Part shown: positions 43,636 to 52,688 of the stretch, piece after piece | Layout: each line of letters starts with the position of its first letter | Position numbering within the stretch: the stretch's first letter is position 1 | Assembly: GCA_007128005.1 (NCBI GenBank) | Contig: SKYF01000046.1 | Location: forward strand, 1 to 54,395 | Direction: 5' to 3' | Source: Bdellovibrionales bacterium | GTDB lineage: Bacteria > Bdellovibrionota > Bdellovibrionia > Bdellovibrionales > UBA1609 | Length of the DNA: 54,395 nt | Notes under the pieces: generated by a model | Databases searched by the model: none | Seen by the model: only the letters and a program-made list of their open reading frames with translations | Told to the model about the DNA's origin: nothing | Translations under genes and position numbers: made by a program

Positions 43636-44849
43636 ATCTCTCCCCTTGTTAGCGGTGTCTCTGAACTCTGAGTCATGTGGGTATCAACAACCTCAAGACC
43701 AAAGGCCTTGAGCCCCACTCGCTTGGCAGAGCTACTGGTCAGCAGACGAATTTTGCCCAAGCCCAAGGCCCGCAAAATCTGTGCACCCACACCATAATCC
43801 CGCTCATCCGACTGAAAGGGTCTGGTGAGCTCTTCAGGGGGCTCTACTCCCAGCTGCCTTTGTCTGTATGAGAAAACTCTCTCCCTGAGCCGCCCCGCCA
43901 TGTCCTCCAGGCGAAGGTAGAGCAGCACTCCGCGCCCCTCTCGGTCGATTTCAGCCAAGGAGGCCTTGAGAGCCTCTCCGCTGTGGGTATAGAGGCTCCC
44001 AAACACATCGCCCAAAACACATTCACTGTGAACGCGAACCAAGATGGGCTCATCTCTTTCAATCTCTCCCTTGACCACTGCCAAGTGCTCCCGCCCATCC
44101 AAATGGTTGAGAAAAACCCTCACTTCAAAGCCCTGCCCATAAACTGAGGGCAGAGGGGCACGGGCGACTTCTTCTACAAAGCTCTCCGTCTGCAGACGGT
44201 GTTTGATCAGCTCTTCAATACTGCCGATTTTGATCCCATGACGTTGACCAAACTCCCGCAGTTGAGGCAGTCGGGCCATGGTTCCATCCGGGTTCATAAT
44301 CTCACAGATCACTGCTGAGGGGCTCAGCCCAGCCATGCGCACCAAGTCCACACTGGCCTCAGTGTGGCCGGCTCTCTTCAAGACCCCTCCATCCTGAGCG
44401 CGAATGGGAAAAACATGGCCAGGAGTGATAATATCCTTGGCTTGAGCCACAGGATTGGATGCCACCTTAATGGTCAAAGCTCGGTCTGCGGCCGAAATTC
44501 CTGTGGAGACTCCTTGAGCGGCTTCAATGCTCACCGTAAAAGCCGTGCGATTGGGAGCCCTGTTGTGATCTTCTTTGACCATCAAGGGTAGGCCCAAGCG
44601 GTTGATCTGCTCCCCCGTCATGGCCAGGCAGATCAAGCCCCGGGCTTCACAGGCCATAAAGTTGACCATTTGCGGGGTCACAAAGTCTGCGGCCACCACC
44701 AAATCCCCTTCATTTTCTCGGTCCTCATCGTCAATCAGAATGACCATACGACCGGCCTTGATGTCTTCAATAAGCTCTAATGTGGAGTTTAGTTTCAAAC
44801 CTCTAATCCTCTCTGTTAGTCCTGCCTTGAAAGCTGCTGCCAATGCCAC
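43629..44849 (-). CDS. ribBA: Bifunctional 3,4-dihydroxy-2-butanone 4-phosphate synthase / GTP cyclohydrolase II-like protein
   Basis: DHBP synthase: AGRMVILIDDEDRENEGDLVVAADFVTPQMVNFMACEARGLICLAMT...HVFPIRAQDGGVLKRAGHTEASVDLVRMAG; C-terminal RibA-like: EPILVRVHSECVLGDVFGSL...EGRGVLLYLRLE...DYGVGAQILRALGLGKIRLLTSS. The RibA zinc-site Cys pattern appears degenerate. Confidence 0.9.
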   Translation of the reverse strand: MALAAAFKAGLTERIRGLKLNSTLELIEDIKAGRMVILIDDEDRENEGDLVVAADFVTPQMVNFMACEARGLICLAMTGEQINRLGLPLMVKEDHNRAPNRTAFTVSIEAAQGVSTGISAADRALTIKVASNPVAQAKDIITPGHVFPIRAQDGGVLKRAGHTEASVDLVRMAGLSPSAVICEIMNPDGTMARLPQLREFGQRHGIKIGSIEELIKHRLQTESFVEEVARAPLPSVYGQGFEVRVFLNHLDGREHLAVVKGEIERDEPILVRVHSECVLGDVFGSLYTHSGEALKASLAEIDREGRGVLLYLRLEDMAGRLRERVFSYRQRQLGVEPPEELTRPFQSDERDYGVGAQILRALGLGKIRLLTSSSAKRVGLKAFGLEVVDTHMTQSSETPLTRGEMC

Positions 44850-45448
44850 AGAGCCCTGGCCATGGAATCGGCTTCAAGAGTGACTGGGTCTCCAGCTTGC
44901 AAGCCCCCTAAGTTCGTCCTTCTCAAAGTCTCGGGAATCAGACACACCGAAAAGACCACTTGATTGTTAGAGTAGGAGACCTGATTGACAGTCAAACTCA
45001 CACCATTGATCCCAACAGAGCCTTTTTTCCAAAGCAGGGGACTCATCTCTTCCGGGGCAACAACAACCATTTCCAGAGCCTCCCCAAGGGGACTCAGCGA
45101 GGTCACCTGTCCCATGGCATCCACATGGCCACTCAACAGATGGCCGTGGATACGGTCCCCAAAGCGCAGTGAGCGCTCCAAATTAAAACTCGGTAGAGAA
45201 GGAGAACTGTGCGAGCTTTCAACGAATTGCCCCCAACCGGTGATTTTGAGGGTTTCGGGTCCTAAGGCAAATTGCATAGTCTCCTCATCAAAGGACTCCA
45301 AGGTCAGGCAGACCCCGTTGACGGCAATACTGTCTCCAGTGCGCAAATCATCGAAGTGAGCTGGTCTCTTTAGAGAGAAAAAGGTCACCTGATTGCCCCT
45401 CTCAGACCGAATAAGGGGAGCAAAACTTTCGACTATGCCTGAGAACAT
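44816..45448 (-). CDS. ribE: Riboflavin synthase alpha subunit
   Basis: MFSGIVESFAPLI...TGDSIAVNGVCLTLES...HLLSGHVDAMGQVTSL...GSVGINGVSLTVNQV. Confidence 0.93.
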   Translation of the reverse strand: MFSGIVESFAPLIRSERGNQVTFFSLKRPAHFDDLRTGDSIAVNGVCLTLESFDEETMQFALGPETLKITGWGQFVESSHSSPSLPSFNLERSLRFGDRIHGHLLSGHVDAMGQVTSLSPLGEALEMVVVAPEEMSPLLWKKGSVGINGVSLTVNQVSYSNNQVVFSVCLIPETLRRTNLGGLQAGDPVTLEADSMARALWHWQQLSRQD

Positions 45449-45496
45449 AGGGCTCTACCTAGCCTGTTCAACGCAAAAGGTCAAGAACTAGTCCCC

Positions 45497-48115
45497 TCAG
45501 ACCTTCTGAAAGTTAATTCTGGAGTCATCTGCGCTGAACTTCAGCTGGTCTCCAGCCTGAACCTCATGGGATATCAGTGCCTTGGCCAGGGGGTTCAGCA
45601 CCTCGGTCTGAATCACCCTCTTAAGGGGTCGGGCCCCAAAAACCGGATCAAAGCCCTTTTTCCCCAGATAGAGCAGAGCCCTGTCATCAAACTCCAGATG
45701 GACCTTTTTCTCTGCCAGACGGCTTCGAACTCCGGCCAGCTGAATCTCCACGATGCCCTTCAGCTGCTCCTCTCCGAGGCTGTGAAAGATCACTGTTTCG
45801 TCGATCCGGTTGAGGAACTCGGGGCGAAAATGTGTCTTGAGAGCCTGAAACACGGCCTTTTCTTTGCCCCCCTCATCCAAGGACTCATCCATCAAGGCCT
45901 GTGACCCAATATTTGAGGTCATAATAAGCACCGTATTTTTAAAGTCCACAGTGCGCCCCTGACCATCCGTCAACCGGCCATCATCCAGCACCTGCAACAG
46001 GACGTTAAAGACATCCGGGTGGGCCTTCTCGATCTCGTCCAGAAGCACAACCGAATAGGGACGACGCCGCACACGTTCAGTGAGCTGACCACCCTCTTCA
46101 TAGCCCACATACCCAGGAGGGGCTCCAATCAACCGGGAGACAGAGTGCTTTTCCATATACTCACTCATGTCAATGCGCACAACGGCCTCTTCCGTATCGA
46201 ACAAAAAGTCCGCCAAAGCCTTCACAGTCTCTGTCTTACCCACCCCTGTGGGCCCCAGAAAAATAAAACTGCCAATGGGTCGGTTGGGATCTGAGATCTC
46301 AGCCCGGGCTCGGCGGATCGCATCTGAAACGGCCACCAGAGCATGATCCTGGCCCACGACTCGCGCCTGCAAATACTCCTCCATTTTCAACAGCTTTTCC
46401 GTCTCAGATTCCAGCATTTTCTTGACCGGAACCCCTGTCCACTTGGCCACCACCTCTGCGATCTCCTCAGGACCGACCTCTTCTTTAAGCATACGTCCTT
46501 CGGTTTCTTTATTGCTCACGGCCTGCTCGTTGTAGGCCACCAACTGCTTTTCCAGCTCAGGCAGTCTTCCATACTTGAGCTCGGCAGCCTTGCCGAGATT
46601 TCCCTCTCTCTCCGCTCGCTCAATTTCCATGCGTAAGCTGTCGATCTCCTCTTTGGTCTGCTTGAGCCCACCAATTTCCCCTTTTTCCTTTTCCCACTGA
46701 GCGCGCAACACCTTATTTTTTTCATTGAGCTCACTGAGTTCCTGGTCAATTCTCTTTAGGCGCTCTTGAGCTTCTTCACCCTTCTCTTTTTTAAGGGCCT
46801 CTTTCTCAATTTGCAGCTGGACCACCTTGCGATCGATCTCATCGATCTCGGCGGGAACGCTATTGATCTCGATGCTGAGCCGACTTGCAGCTTCATCCAT
46901 CAAATCAATGGCCTTGTCGGGCAAAAACCGCGAGGTGATATAGCGGTGAGAGAGCTTCACAGAGGCAATGATTGCCGAGTCGGTGATCCTGACTCCATGA
47001 TGAACTTCGTATTTTTCCTTTAATCCACGTAAAATTGTGATGGCATCCTCCACAGAGGGCTCCTCCACCATCACTGTCTGAAAGCGCCGCTCTAAAGCCT
47101 TGTCTTTTTCAATGTATTTGCGGTGCTCATCCAGGGTGGTGGCCCCAATGCAGCGCAGCTCCCCTCGAGCGAGGGCCGGCTTTAAAATCTGCCCCGCATC
47201 CATAGCTCCATCGCCCTTTCCAGCTCCAACCAGAGTGTGAATCTCATCAATAAACAGGATGACCTCCCCATCACTTGAGGTCACTTCCTTTACGACCGCT
47301 TTGAGCCGATCTTCAAACTCCCCACGGTACTTGGCTCCGGCAATAAGAGCCCCCATATCAAGGGCCATTAGCTTTTTTCTCAATAAAACCTGAGGAACAT
47401 CCTCATTGATAATTCGCACCGCCAGTCCCTCAGCAATGGCCGTCTTACCCACTCCAGGCTCACCAATTAAAATGGGGTTGTTTTTAGTTCGCCGGGACAG
47501 CACTTGGATGACTCGCCGGATTTCTTCATCACGCCCTACCACCGGATCCAATTTTCCCTCTTCGGCCATCTGAGTGAGGTCTCTGGCATACTTATTGAGA
47601 ACATCATATTTTCCCTCAGGATCGTCATCGGTGACCTTTTGACTTCCACGAACTTTGTTCAAAGCAGAGAGCCAGGCCTCTAAGACTATGCCCTTTTGAG
47701 TGAGCCATTTTGCCAGATCCGGATGAGCTCCCTTTAGGAGAGCAATCACAAAGTGCTCGGTGGAAATATAAGAGTCCCCAAGAGCCTTGGCCTCCTGCTC
47801 TGCCGACTGAAAGAGCTTAACCATGGCCTGAGAGGCCACCACCTGCACATCCCCCACTGTCACCTGAGGTAGCTTTTCTATTCGCCCCTCAAGCTCCTGG
47901 GCCAGCTGCAAGGGCTGAGCTCCACAAGCGGACATCAGCTGTGGCACAAGTCCATCCTTTTGAATCAACAGCTGATAAAGCAAATGCTCTGGCTCCACAG
48001 CGGTGTTTTTAAAGCTCTGAGCCTGTTCGGCCGCAGCCTGCATGGCCTCCTGACTCTTTCTGGTCATTTTCTCAATATCACGCATAAAACCCTCATTTAG
48101 CTGCCGCAGAAGCAA
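45497..48115 (-). CDS. clpB: ATP-dependent disaggregase ClpB
   Basis: [40 protein letters not shown] domain; [24 protein letters not shown]; two AAA+ modules. The start is probably the internal Met [14 protein letters not shown]. Confidence 0.97.
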   Translation of the reverse strand: MLLRQLNEGFMRDIEKMTRKSQEAMQAAAEQAQSFKNTAVEPEHLLYQLLIQKDGLVPQLMSACGAQPLQLAQELEGRIEKLPQVTVGDVQVVASQAMVKLFQSAEQEAKALGDSYISTEHFVIALLKGAHPDLAKWLTQKGIVLEAWLSALNKVRGSQKVTDDDPEGKYDVLNKYARDLTQMAEEGKLDPVVGRDEEIRRVIQVLSRRTKNNPILIGEPGVGKTAIAEGLAVRIINEDVPQVLLRKKLMALDMGALIAGAKYRGEFEDRLKAVVKEVTSSDGEVILFIDEIHTLVGAGKGDGAMDAGQILKPALARGELRCIGATTLDEHRKYIEKDKALERRFQTVMVEEPSVEDAITILRGLKEKYEVHHGVRITDSAIIASVKLSHRYITSRFLPDKAIDLMDEAASRLSIEINSVPAEIDEIDRKVVQLQIEKEALKKEKGEEAQERLKRIDQELSELNEKNKVLRAQWEKEKGEIGGLKQTKEEIDSLRMEIERAEREGNLGKAAELKYGRLPELEKQLVAYNEQAVSNKETEGRMLKEEVGPEEIAEVVAKWTGVPVKKMLESETEKLLKMEEYLQARVVGQDHALVAVSDAIRRARAEISDPNRPIGSFIFLGPTGVGKTETVKALADFLFDTEEAVVRIDMSEYMEKHSVSRLIGAPPGYVGYEEGGQLTERVRRRPYSVVLLDEIEKAHPDVFNVLLQVLDDGRLTDGQGRTVDFKNTVLIMTSNIGSQALMDESLDEGGKEKAVFQALKTHFRPEFLNRIDETVIFHSLGEEQLKGIVEIQLAGVRSRLAEKKVHLEFDDRALLYLGKKGFDPVFGARPLKRVIQTEVLNPLAKALISHEVQAGDQLKFSADDSRINFQKV

Positions 48116-48174
48116 AAAATCACTTGGTTAAAACAACTTACCCCATTAATTTGAGGCCAAAAGGCGGTTTGTCA

Positions 48175-48426
48175 ATGATCAAGGGCCCCACAAAAAATCC
48201 AACCCCACCCCGCACGCGGCGGGGAGTCATCTATGATCCCATCGACCCTCGGGAGTTCAACCACATAGATTTAACTTATTGCTGTGAGCAATGCTCTCAC
48301 TTTGACCCTCGCAGTGAAACTTGCACCATTGGTTACAATGCCAGCCTTCACCGACGCCAACTTCAGCTCAAAAACTACCATCTCAATGGCCGGATGGCCT
48401 TTTGCCGCTATATGGAGATTGACTAG
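48175..48426 (+). CDS. Small Cys-rich hypothetical protein
   Basis: MIKGPTKNPTPPRTRRGVIYDPIDPREFNHIDLTYCCEQCSHFDPRSETCTIGYNASLHRRQLQLKNYHLNGRMAFCRYMEID; C-C-x2-C...C...C pattern suggestive of metal binding. Confidence 0.65.
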   Translation: MIKGPTKNPTPPRTRRGVIYDPIDPREFNHIDLTYCCEQCSHFDPRSETCTIGYNASLHRRQLQLKNYHLNGRMAFCRYMEID

Positions 48427-48429
48427 ACC

Positions 48430-49344
48430 GTGAACGGGTCTGGAGAGCTTTTTTTCTTTGGCAGCCTTGTGCTTCTTGCCCTGGCTGCTCTGCTTTGGAG
48501 CCTCTGGCTGCTCCAGAGAAAACAGCCTCCCACCCCGACCTTTTGCTCAGTAGAGATTCCCAGTGGCTTTAATCTCCACTACCAAGACATAGGTAGCGGT
48601 CCACCCATTTTATTTCTACATGGCATTGGAGCCTCCTTATTTTGCTGGAGATTGCTGCTGCCTTTTTTAAGCTCCAAGTACCGCCTGATCCTGCTGGACC
48701 TACCCGGCTTTGGCAAAAGCGACAAACCCACGGGGGCCGACTATGGCCTAGAGGCCCAGTGCCAGCGCCTGAGGGAGTTTCTTGACCAACTTGATCTTCA
48801 GCGGGTGTTTTTGGTGGGAAGCTCCATGGGGGGAACATTGGCCCTTTGGCTGAGCCTTAGGGAGCCGGAGCGCTGTAAAAAACTTGTCACCATCTCTCCA
48901 GCCACAGACCCCAGTCTTGTACCCCGAGGCATTCATCGCCTGGCTCGTTTGAGCTCACCTCTCAGTCGAACCACGAGGCGCTGGGTGATCCACCAGGCCC
49001 TGAGGCGAGTTGTGCTCCACCATCAGAAGCTGTCTCCAGAGGACGTAGACCAGTACTGGGCTCCATATAAACGGAACCCTGCTGCTGTCAGAACCTTCTT
49101 GCTGGCTACCCAAGCCATCTCAGACTCTCGACTCCCCCATGAGTTGTCTCTACTCTCTGTGCCCACACTTATTTTATGGGGAGAAAAAGATAAAATGGTC
49201 CCCCAAAAAAGTATGGATCAACTCAAGGCGACCTTACCAAAGGCAACTCTACTCTGCCACTCAAAGGCTGGCCACCACGTTCAAGAGGATCAACCTGAAT
49301 GGACAGCCTATCACATCGACCAGTTTTTCCAGTCCTCCGTCTAA
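48430..49344 (+). CDS. Alpha/beta hydrolase, membrane anchored
   Basis: N-terminal TM; PPILFLHGIGASLFCWRLLLPFLSSKYRLILLDLPGFGKSDKP; nucleophile elbow GSSMGG; LILWGEKDKMVP; KAGHHVQEDQPE. Confidence 0.9.
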   Translation: MNGSGELFFFGSLVLLALAALLWSLWLLQRKQPPTPTFCSVEIPSGFNLHYQDIGSGPPILFLHGIGASLFCWRLLLPFLSSKYRLILLDLPGFGKSDKPTGADYGLEAQCQRLREFLDQLDLQRVFLVGSSMGGTLALWLSLREPERCKKLVTISPATDPSLVPRGIHRLARLSSPLSRTTRRWVIHQALRRVVLHHQKLSPEDVDQYWAPYKRNPAAVRTFLLATQAISDSRLPHELSLLSVPTLILWGEKDKMVPQKSMDQLKATLPKATLLCHSKAGHHVQEDQPEWTAYHIDQFFQSSV

Positions 49345-49570
49345 GGCTTCCTCCAGACAATGGCCCAACTTTTTAAGCAATAGGTCCGAATTGGCCTGTG
49401 GTCCTGTCAAGATTCCTATACCGCTCCCGAAAGGTAAGGTGTTCGAAGGAACAGCTTGAAGAAACATAGAGAGTGAGAGCTCTCTTCAGTTAAAGAAAGG
49501 AGGGAATCAGGGAAGACAAAAAGTACAGGGAGAACTTATTTAACAGTAAGTTTTATAAGTACAAACCTTT

Positions 49571-49603
49571 TTAATATTTAACTTAAGGCTTGGATGCCGA
49601 CCC
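49571..49603 (+). promoter_or_regulatory. Possible sigma28-like flagellar promoter
   Basis: tttaactt-N11-gccgaccc; GCCGA of the -10 matches the FliA consensus, -35 only partial. Confidence 0.25.
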
Positions 49604-49652
49604 CGCAAACACCAACGAGTGAACTGGGGTTTAACAAGGAGGAGGTATTGAA

Positions 49653-49679
49653 ATGACAATTTTTAACAATGGAGGATAA
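49653..49679 (+). CDS. Putative 8-codon leader ORF upstream of flagellin
   Basis: aaggaggaggtattgaa ATG ACA ATT TTT AAC AAT GGA GGA TAA (MTIFNNGG*), ending 2 nt before the flagellin ATG. Confidence 0.4.
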   Translation: MTIFNNGG

Positions 49680-49681
49680 CC

Positions 49682-50515
49682 ATGGGAATGAGAGTTTCAA
49701 CAAATGTGGCCGCTATCAATGCTCAACGGAACTTGGTCAGCAGCCAAATCAACATCGGCAACAGTATGGCAAAACTTGCCAGTGGAAGCCGAATCAACAA
49801 AGCCGCAGACGACGCTGCTGGTCTGGCCATCTCCGAAAACTTAAAGGCTCAGATTCGTTCAGCTCGTCAAGCCAACCGCAACGCCAACGACGGAATCTCG
49901 ATGGTCCAGACTGCAGAGGGTGGACTGAACGAGATCGGCAACATCATCACTCGCCTGCGCGAGCTGGGGATTCAGGCCGCTTCCGACACTGTTAGCAACA
50001 CCGAGCGGGAGTTCATCGACAAAGAAGTTCAACAGTTGAAGTCTGAGGTTCAGCGTATTGCCTCTGTGACAACTTGGGGAACCACCAAACTTCTCGATGG
50101 CTCTACTCCCCGCTTTGACTTCCAAGTGGGCATCTACAACAACGACTTTGAGGACAGAATCTCTTTTGATGCTGCGAGCAACGTGGCCACTCTGGACGCC
50201 TTGGGACTAGCCAATGTGGACTACAGAAGCAAAGCCGGTGCTCAAACCGCCCTTGAGAGATTGGATGACGCTCAAGTTCAAGTTAACAGCATGCGCTCAG
50301 ACCTTGGTGCTCTGCAAAACAGGCTGCTCTCTACTGTCAACAACCTTCTGGTCACTGAAGAGAACATGGCTGCTGCCAACAGCCGGATCCGCGACACTGA
50401 TGTGGCTGAGGCCTCGGCTGAACTGACCAGAAACAGCATCTTGCTTCAGGCCAGCACCAGCACCCTGGCCCAGGCCAACCAAGTGAACAACTTGGCCCTG
50501 AGCCTGATTGGCTAA
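49682..50515 (+). CDS. fliC: Flagellin
   Basis: MGMRVSTNVAAINAQRNLVSSQINIGNSMAKLASGSRINKAADDAAGLAISENLKAQIRSARQANRNANDGISMVQTAEGGLNE; C-terminal AAANSRIRDTDVAEASAELTRNSILLQASTSTLAQANQVNNLALSLIG. Confidence 0.98.
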   Translation: MGMRVSTNVAAINAQRNLVSSQINIGNSMAKLASGSRINKAADDAAGLAISENLKAQIRSARQANRNANDGISMVQTAEGGLNEIGNIITRLRELGIQAASDTVSNTEREFIDKEVQQLKSEVQRIASVTTWGTTKLLDGSTPRFDFQVGIYNNDFEDRISFDAASNVATLDALGLANVDYRSKAGAQTALERLDDAQVQVNSMRSDLGALQNRLLSTVNNLLVTEENMAAANSRIRDTDVAEASAELTRNSILLQASTSTLAQANQVNNLALSLIG

Positions 50516-50568
50516 TAGGCACTTGATCTGCTCATAAGCCAATTCAGTAAAAGTGAAATAGATCTTTT

Positions 50569-50600
50569 GGCCCGGAAGAAGTTCCGGGCCTGTTTTTTTT
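50569..50600 (+). terminator. Rho-independent terminator of flagellin gene
   Basis: ggcccggaa-gaag-ttccgggcc followed by tgtttttttt. Confidence 0.93.
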
Positions 50601-50696
50601 AAAATTTGCTAGGCAAGTCCCTCGAATCTCAGTACGATTTTGCTGTCAAGCACTCAAATTATCATTTTGAGATCTAACTCACCACAGGGGGCCTTT

Positions 50697-51395
50697 ATGG
50701 CAAAAGCAAAGAAAAAGAAGACGAAAGCAACCACTAAAAAAACTGCCAAGAAAAAAGTTACCAAAAAGAAAGCGAGTAAGAAGAAAGCAGCCACCAAAAA
50801 GTCTGCCAGCAAAAAGAGCACTCAGAAAAAGAAGAAGGCTGTGAAGAAGGCGACCACCAAAAAGGCGACAAAAAAAACGACAGCTAAGAAGGCCACCAAG
50901 AAAGCAGCGAAGAAAGCCACCGCTAAAAAGGCGACCAAAAAGAAAGTGACTAAAAAAAAGGCCGCTAAAAAGCCCACCACCAAGAAGGCGACAAAAAAGG
51001 CAACAAAAAAGGCGACAGCAAAGAAATCCGCGGCCAAAAAAGTAAGTCGGCCCAAGGCCGGTCTGCAGAAGCCAAAGGTCCCCTCTCTTAAGGAGATTAT
51101 GGAAACTCCTCAGGAGAGCAAGGGTTTTACCAATAACCCCTTTGCCACAGCACCTCTGGCCGGCATCGTTGGAGCAGCCACTTCAGGAATGGCCTCCCCT
51201 GCCGAAGACTTGGAGTTTGAAAACGAGGATGCAGAGGGCCTGGAAGACGAGTTGACTGAGTTCCAAAGTCTAGAGGAGAGCATTGACAAGGACCTTGAAA
51301 CCCTAGACGACTACCATGAGCCAGAAATGGAGAGTTTCGAAGATCTAGAGGATCTTGACGACGACGAAGACGAAGAGGGAGAGGGCTACTTTTAA
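50697..51395 (+). CDS. Histone-H1-like lysine-repeat protein with acidic C-terminal tail
   Basis: MAKAKKKKTKATTKKTAKKKVTKKKASKKK... (KKAT/KKAA repeats to about residue 118), then a linker and DLEFENEDAEGLEDELTEFQSLEESIDKDLETLDDYHEPEMESFEDLEDLDDDEDEEGEGYF. Confidence 0.85.
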   Translation: MAKAKKKKTKATTKKTAKKKVTKKKASKKKAATKKSASKKSTQKKKKAVKKATTKKATKKTTAKKATKKAAKKATAKKATKKKVTKKKAAKKPTTKKATKKATKKATAKKSAAKKVSRPKAGLQKPKVPSLKEIMETPQESKGFTNNPFATAPLAGIVGAATSGMASPAEDLEFENEDAEGLEDELTEFQSLEESIDKDLETLDDYHEPEMESFEDLEDLDDDEDEEGEGYF

Positions 51396-51420
51396 GTCCA
51401 ATACAGAGTCTTCTAATAGA

Positions 51421-51454
51421 GAGCGAGCTCATAATTTTGAGCTCGCTTTTTTTT
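51421..51454 (+). terminator. Rho-independent terminator of histone-like gene
   Basis: agcgagctca...tgagctcgct followed by tttttttt; abuts the 3' end of the convergent gene at 51453. Confidence 0.9.
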
Positions 51455-52520
51455 AAGCCTTTGGCTTGGAGTGGACTGCGTAGCGCTCAAATTCTCCATA
51501 CTCGTGCAGCTTATTGTAGAGAGTCTTGATTGTGATCCCTAAGGCATTGGCCGCCTGAGTTTTATTTCCATCAAAATAGCCCAGGGCTTTCAGAATGTAG
51601 CGCTTCTCCAGCTCATGTAGGCTCAAAGTGGGATCGTAATCATCGATGATGATTTTATTGTCGGGGTTACGAATATGCTCTGGCAGATCTCCGGGCATAA
51701 TCATCTGTCCCTCAGCCAAAATCTGCAGTCGCTCACAGACGTTTTGGAGCTCCCGAATGTTTCCCGGCCAATCGTAGCGCATCAAGATCTTCATGGCCTC
51801 TTCGCTCATCTGTCGAGACTTCTGGGCCTGGCCATGGGAGTTCTGGGCCAGAAAATGCTCTACCAAAATCTGAATGTCCTCTTTGCGACGTCGTAGGGGA
51901 GGAGAGTGAATCATGATGGTGTTGATCCGGTAAAAGAGGTCCTCACGAAAGTTTCCTCTCATCACCTCTTTATCAAGCTCCTTATTGGTGGCACTGATCA
52001 GGCGAATATCCACCTTGATGGGCTCTTTTCCACCCACGCGGAAAATCTCTCCCTCTTGCAAAAAGCGCAACAACTTCGCCTGAATTCCGGGGCTCATCTC
52101 GCCAATTTCATCCAGGAAAAGGGTTCCACCATTGGCCGCTTCTGCCAAGCCGATTTTGCGGTTGTAGGCTCCTGTAAAAGCACCCTTTTCGTGTCCAAAG
52201 AGCTCACTCTCTAATAGAGTCTCTCTCAAAGCCCCACAGTTGATGGCCACAAAGGGCTTGTTGCGCCGATGGCTGCGCTGGTGAATGGCATGGGCAATGA
52301 GCTCCTTGCCGGTCCCACTCTCACCTAAGACCAGAACTGTGGCATTTGAAGGCGCAACTCGATCCACCATACGCATCAGCTGGCGCATCACCTCAGATTT
52401 ATATACAATGGCTTTATCATCGAGAGACCTGTTCAGGGCCGCCACACCGGGAAGAGTCTCGCTCTCACTGGCGGCGGGGACATTGGAAGGGAGATAGTTT
52501 GGTTTTTCCATTTCTGTCAT
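51453..52520 (-). CDS. Sigma54-dependent transcriptional activator (AAA+ and Fis-type HTH, no receiver domain)
   Basis: [114 protein letters not shown]. Confidence 0.92.
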   Translation of the reverse strand: MTEMEKPNYLPSNVPAASESETLPGVAALNRSLDDKAIVYKSEVMRQLMRMVDRVAPSNATVLVLGESGTGKELIAHAIHQRSHRRNKPFVAINCGALRETLLESELFGHEKGAFTGAYNRKIGLAEAANGGTLFLDEIGEMSPGIQAKLLRFLQEGEIFRVGGKEPIKVDIRLISATNKELDKEVMRGNFREDLFYRINTIMIHSPPLRRRKEDIQILVEHFLAQNSHGQAQKSRQMSEEAMKILMRYDWPGNIRELQNVCERLQILAEGQMIMPGDLPEHIRNPDNKIIIDDYDPTLSLHELEKRYILKALGYFDGNKTQAANALGITIKTLYNKLHEYGEFERYAVHSKPKA

Positions 52521-52688
52521 ACGTACAGCCCTTTACTCAGCTAGTAGGTTATTCAAAAACTCTGAAACAGCTTCATAGCTGTCTCATAACGAAACGTGTC
52601 AATAACACGGTGTTCTACCAGATGCTTTGTTTTTATGCAAGTTTTTTTTGCAAAGCGCCATGTAGTTATTTTACAGGCTTAAAAGGGG

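Noticed and set aside
45449-45496. FMN riboswitch upstream of ribE
   Set aside because: The ribE-clpB gap is only 48 nt, too small, and no FMN aptamer motifs are seen.
48125-48150. cttggtt-N11-ccccattaat resembling a sigma32 heat-shock promoter near clpB
   Set aside because: It is on the plus strand (away from clpB), and spacing and -35 match are poor.
50822-51055. 77-aa minus-strand hydrophobic ORF (MGRLTFLAADFFAVAFFVAFF...)
   Set aside because: Reverse complement of the Lys/Ala codon repeat tract; apparent TM character is an artefact.
50700-51055. Possible CRISPR-like or satellite repeat array
   Set aside because: Repeats are codon-level (KKAT/KKAA) within an open reading frame, with no spacers or fixed repeat unit.
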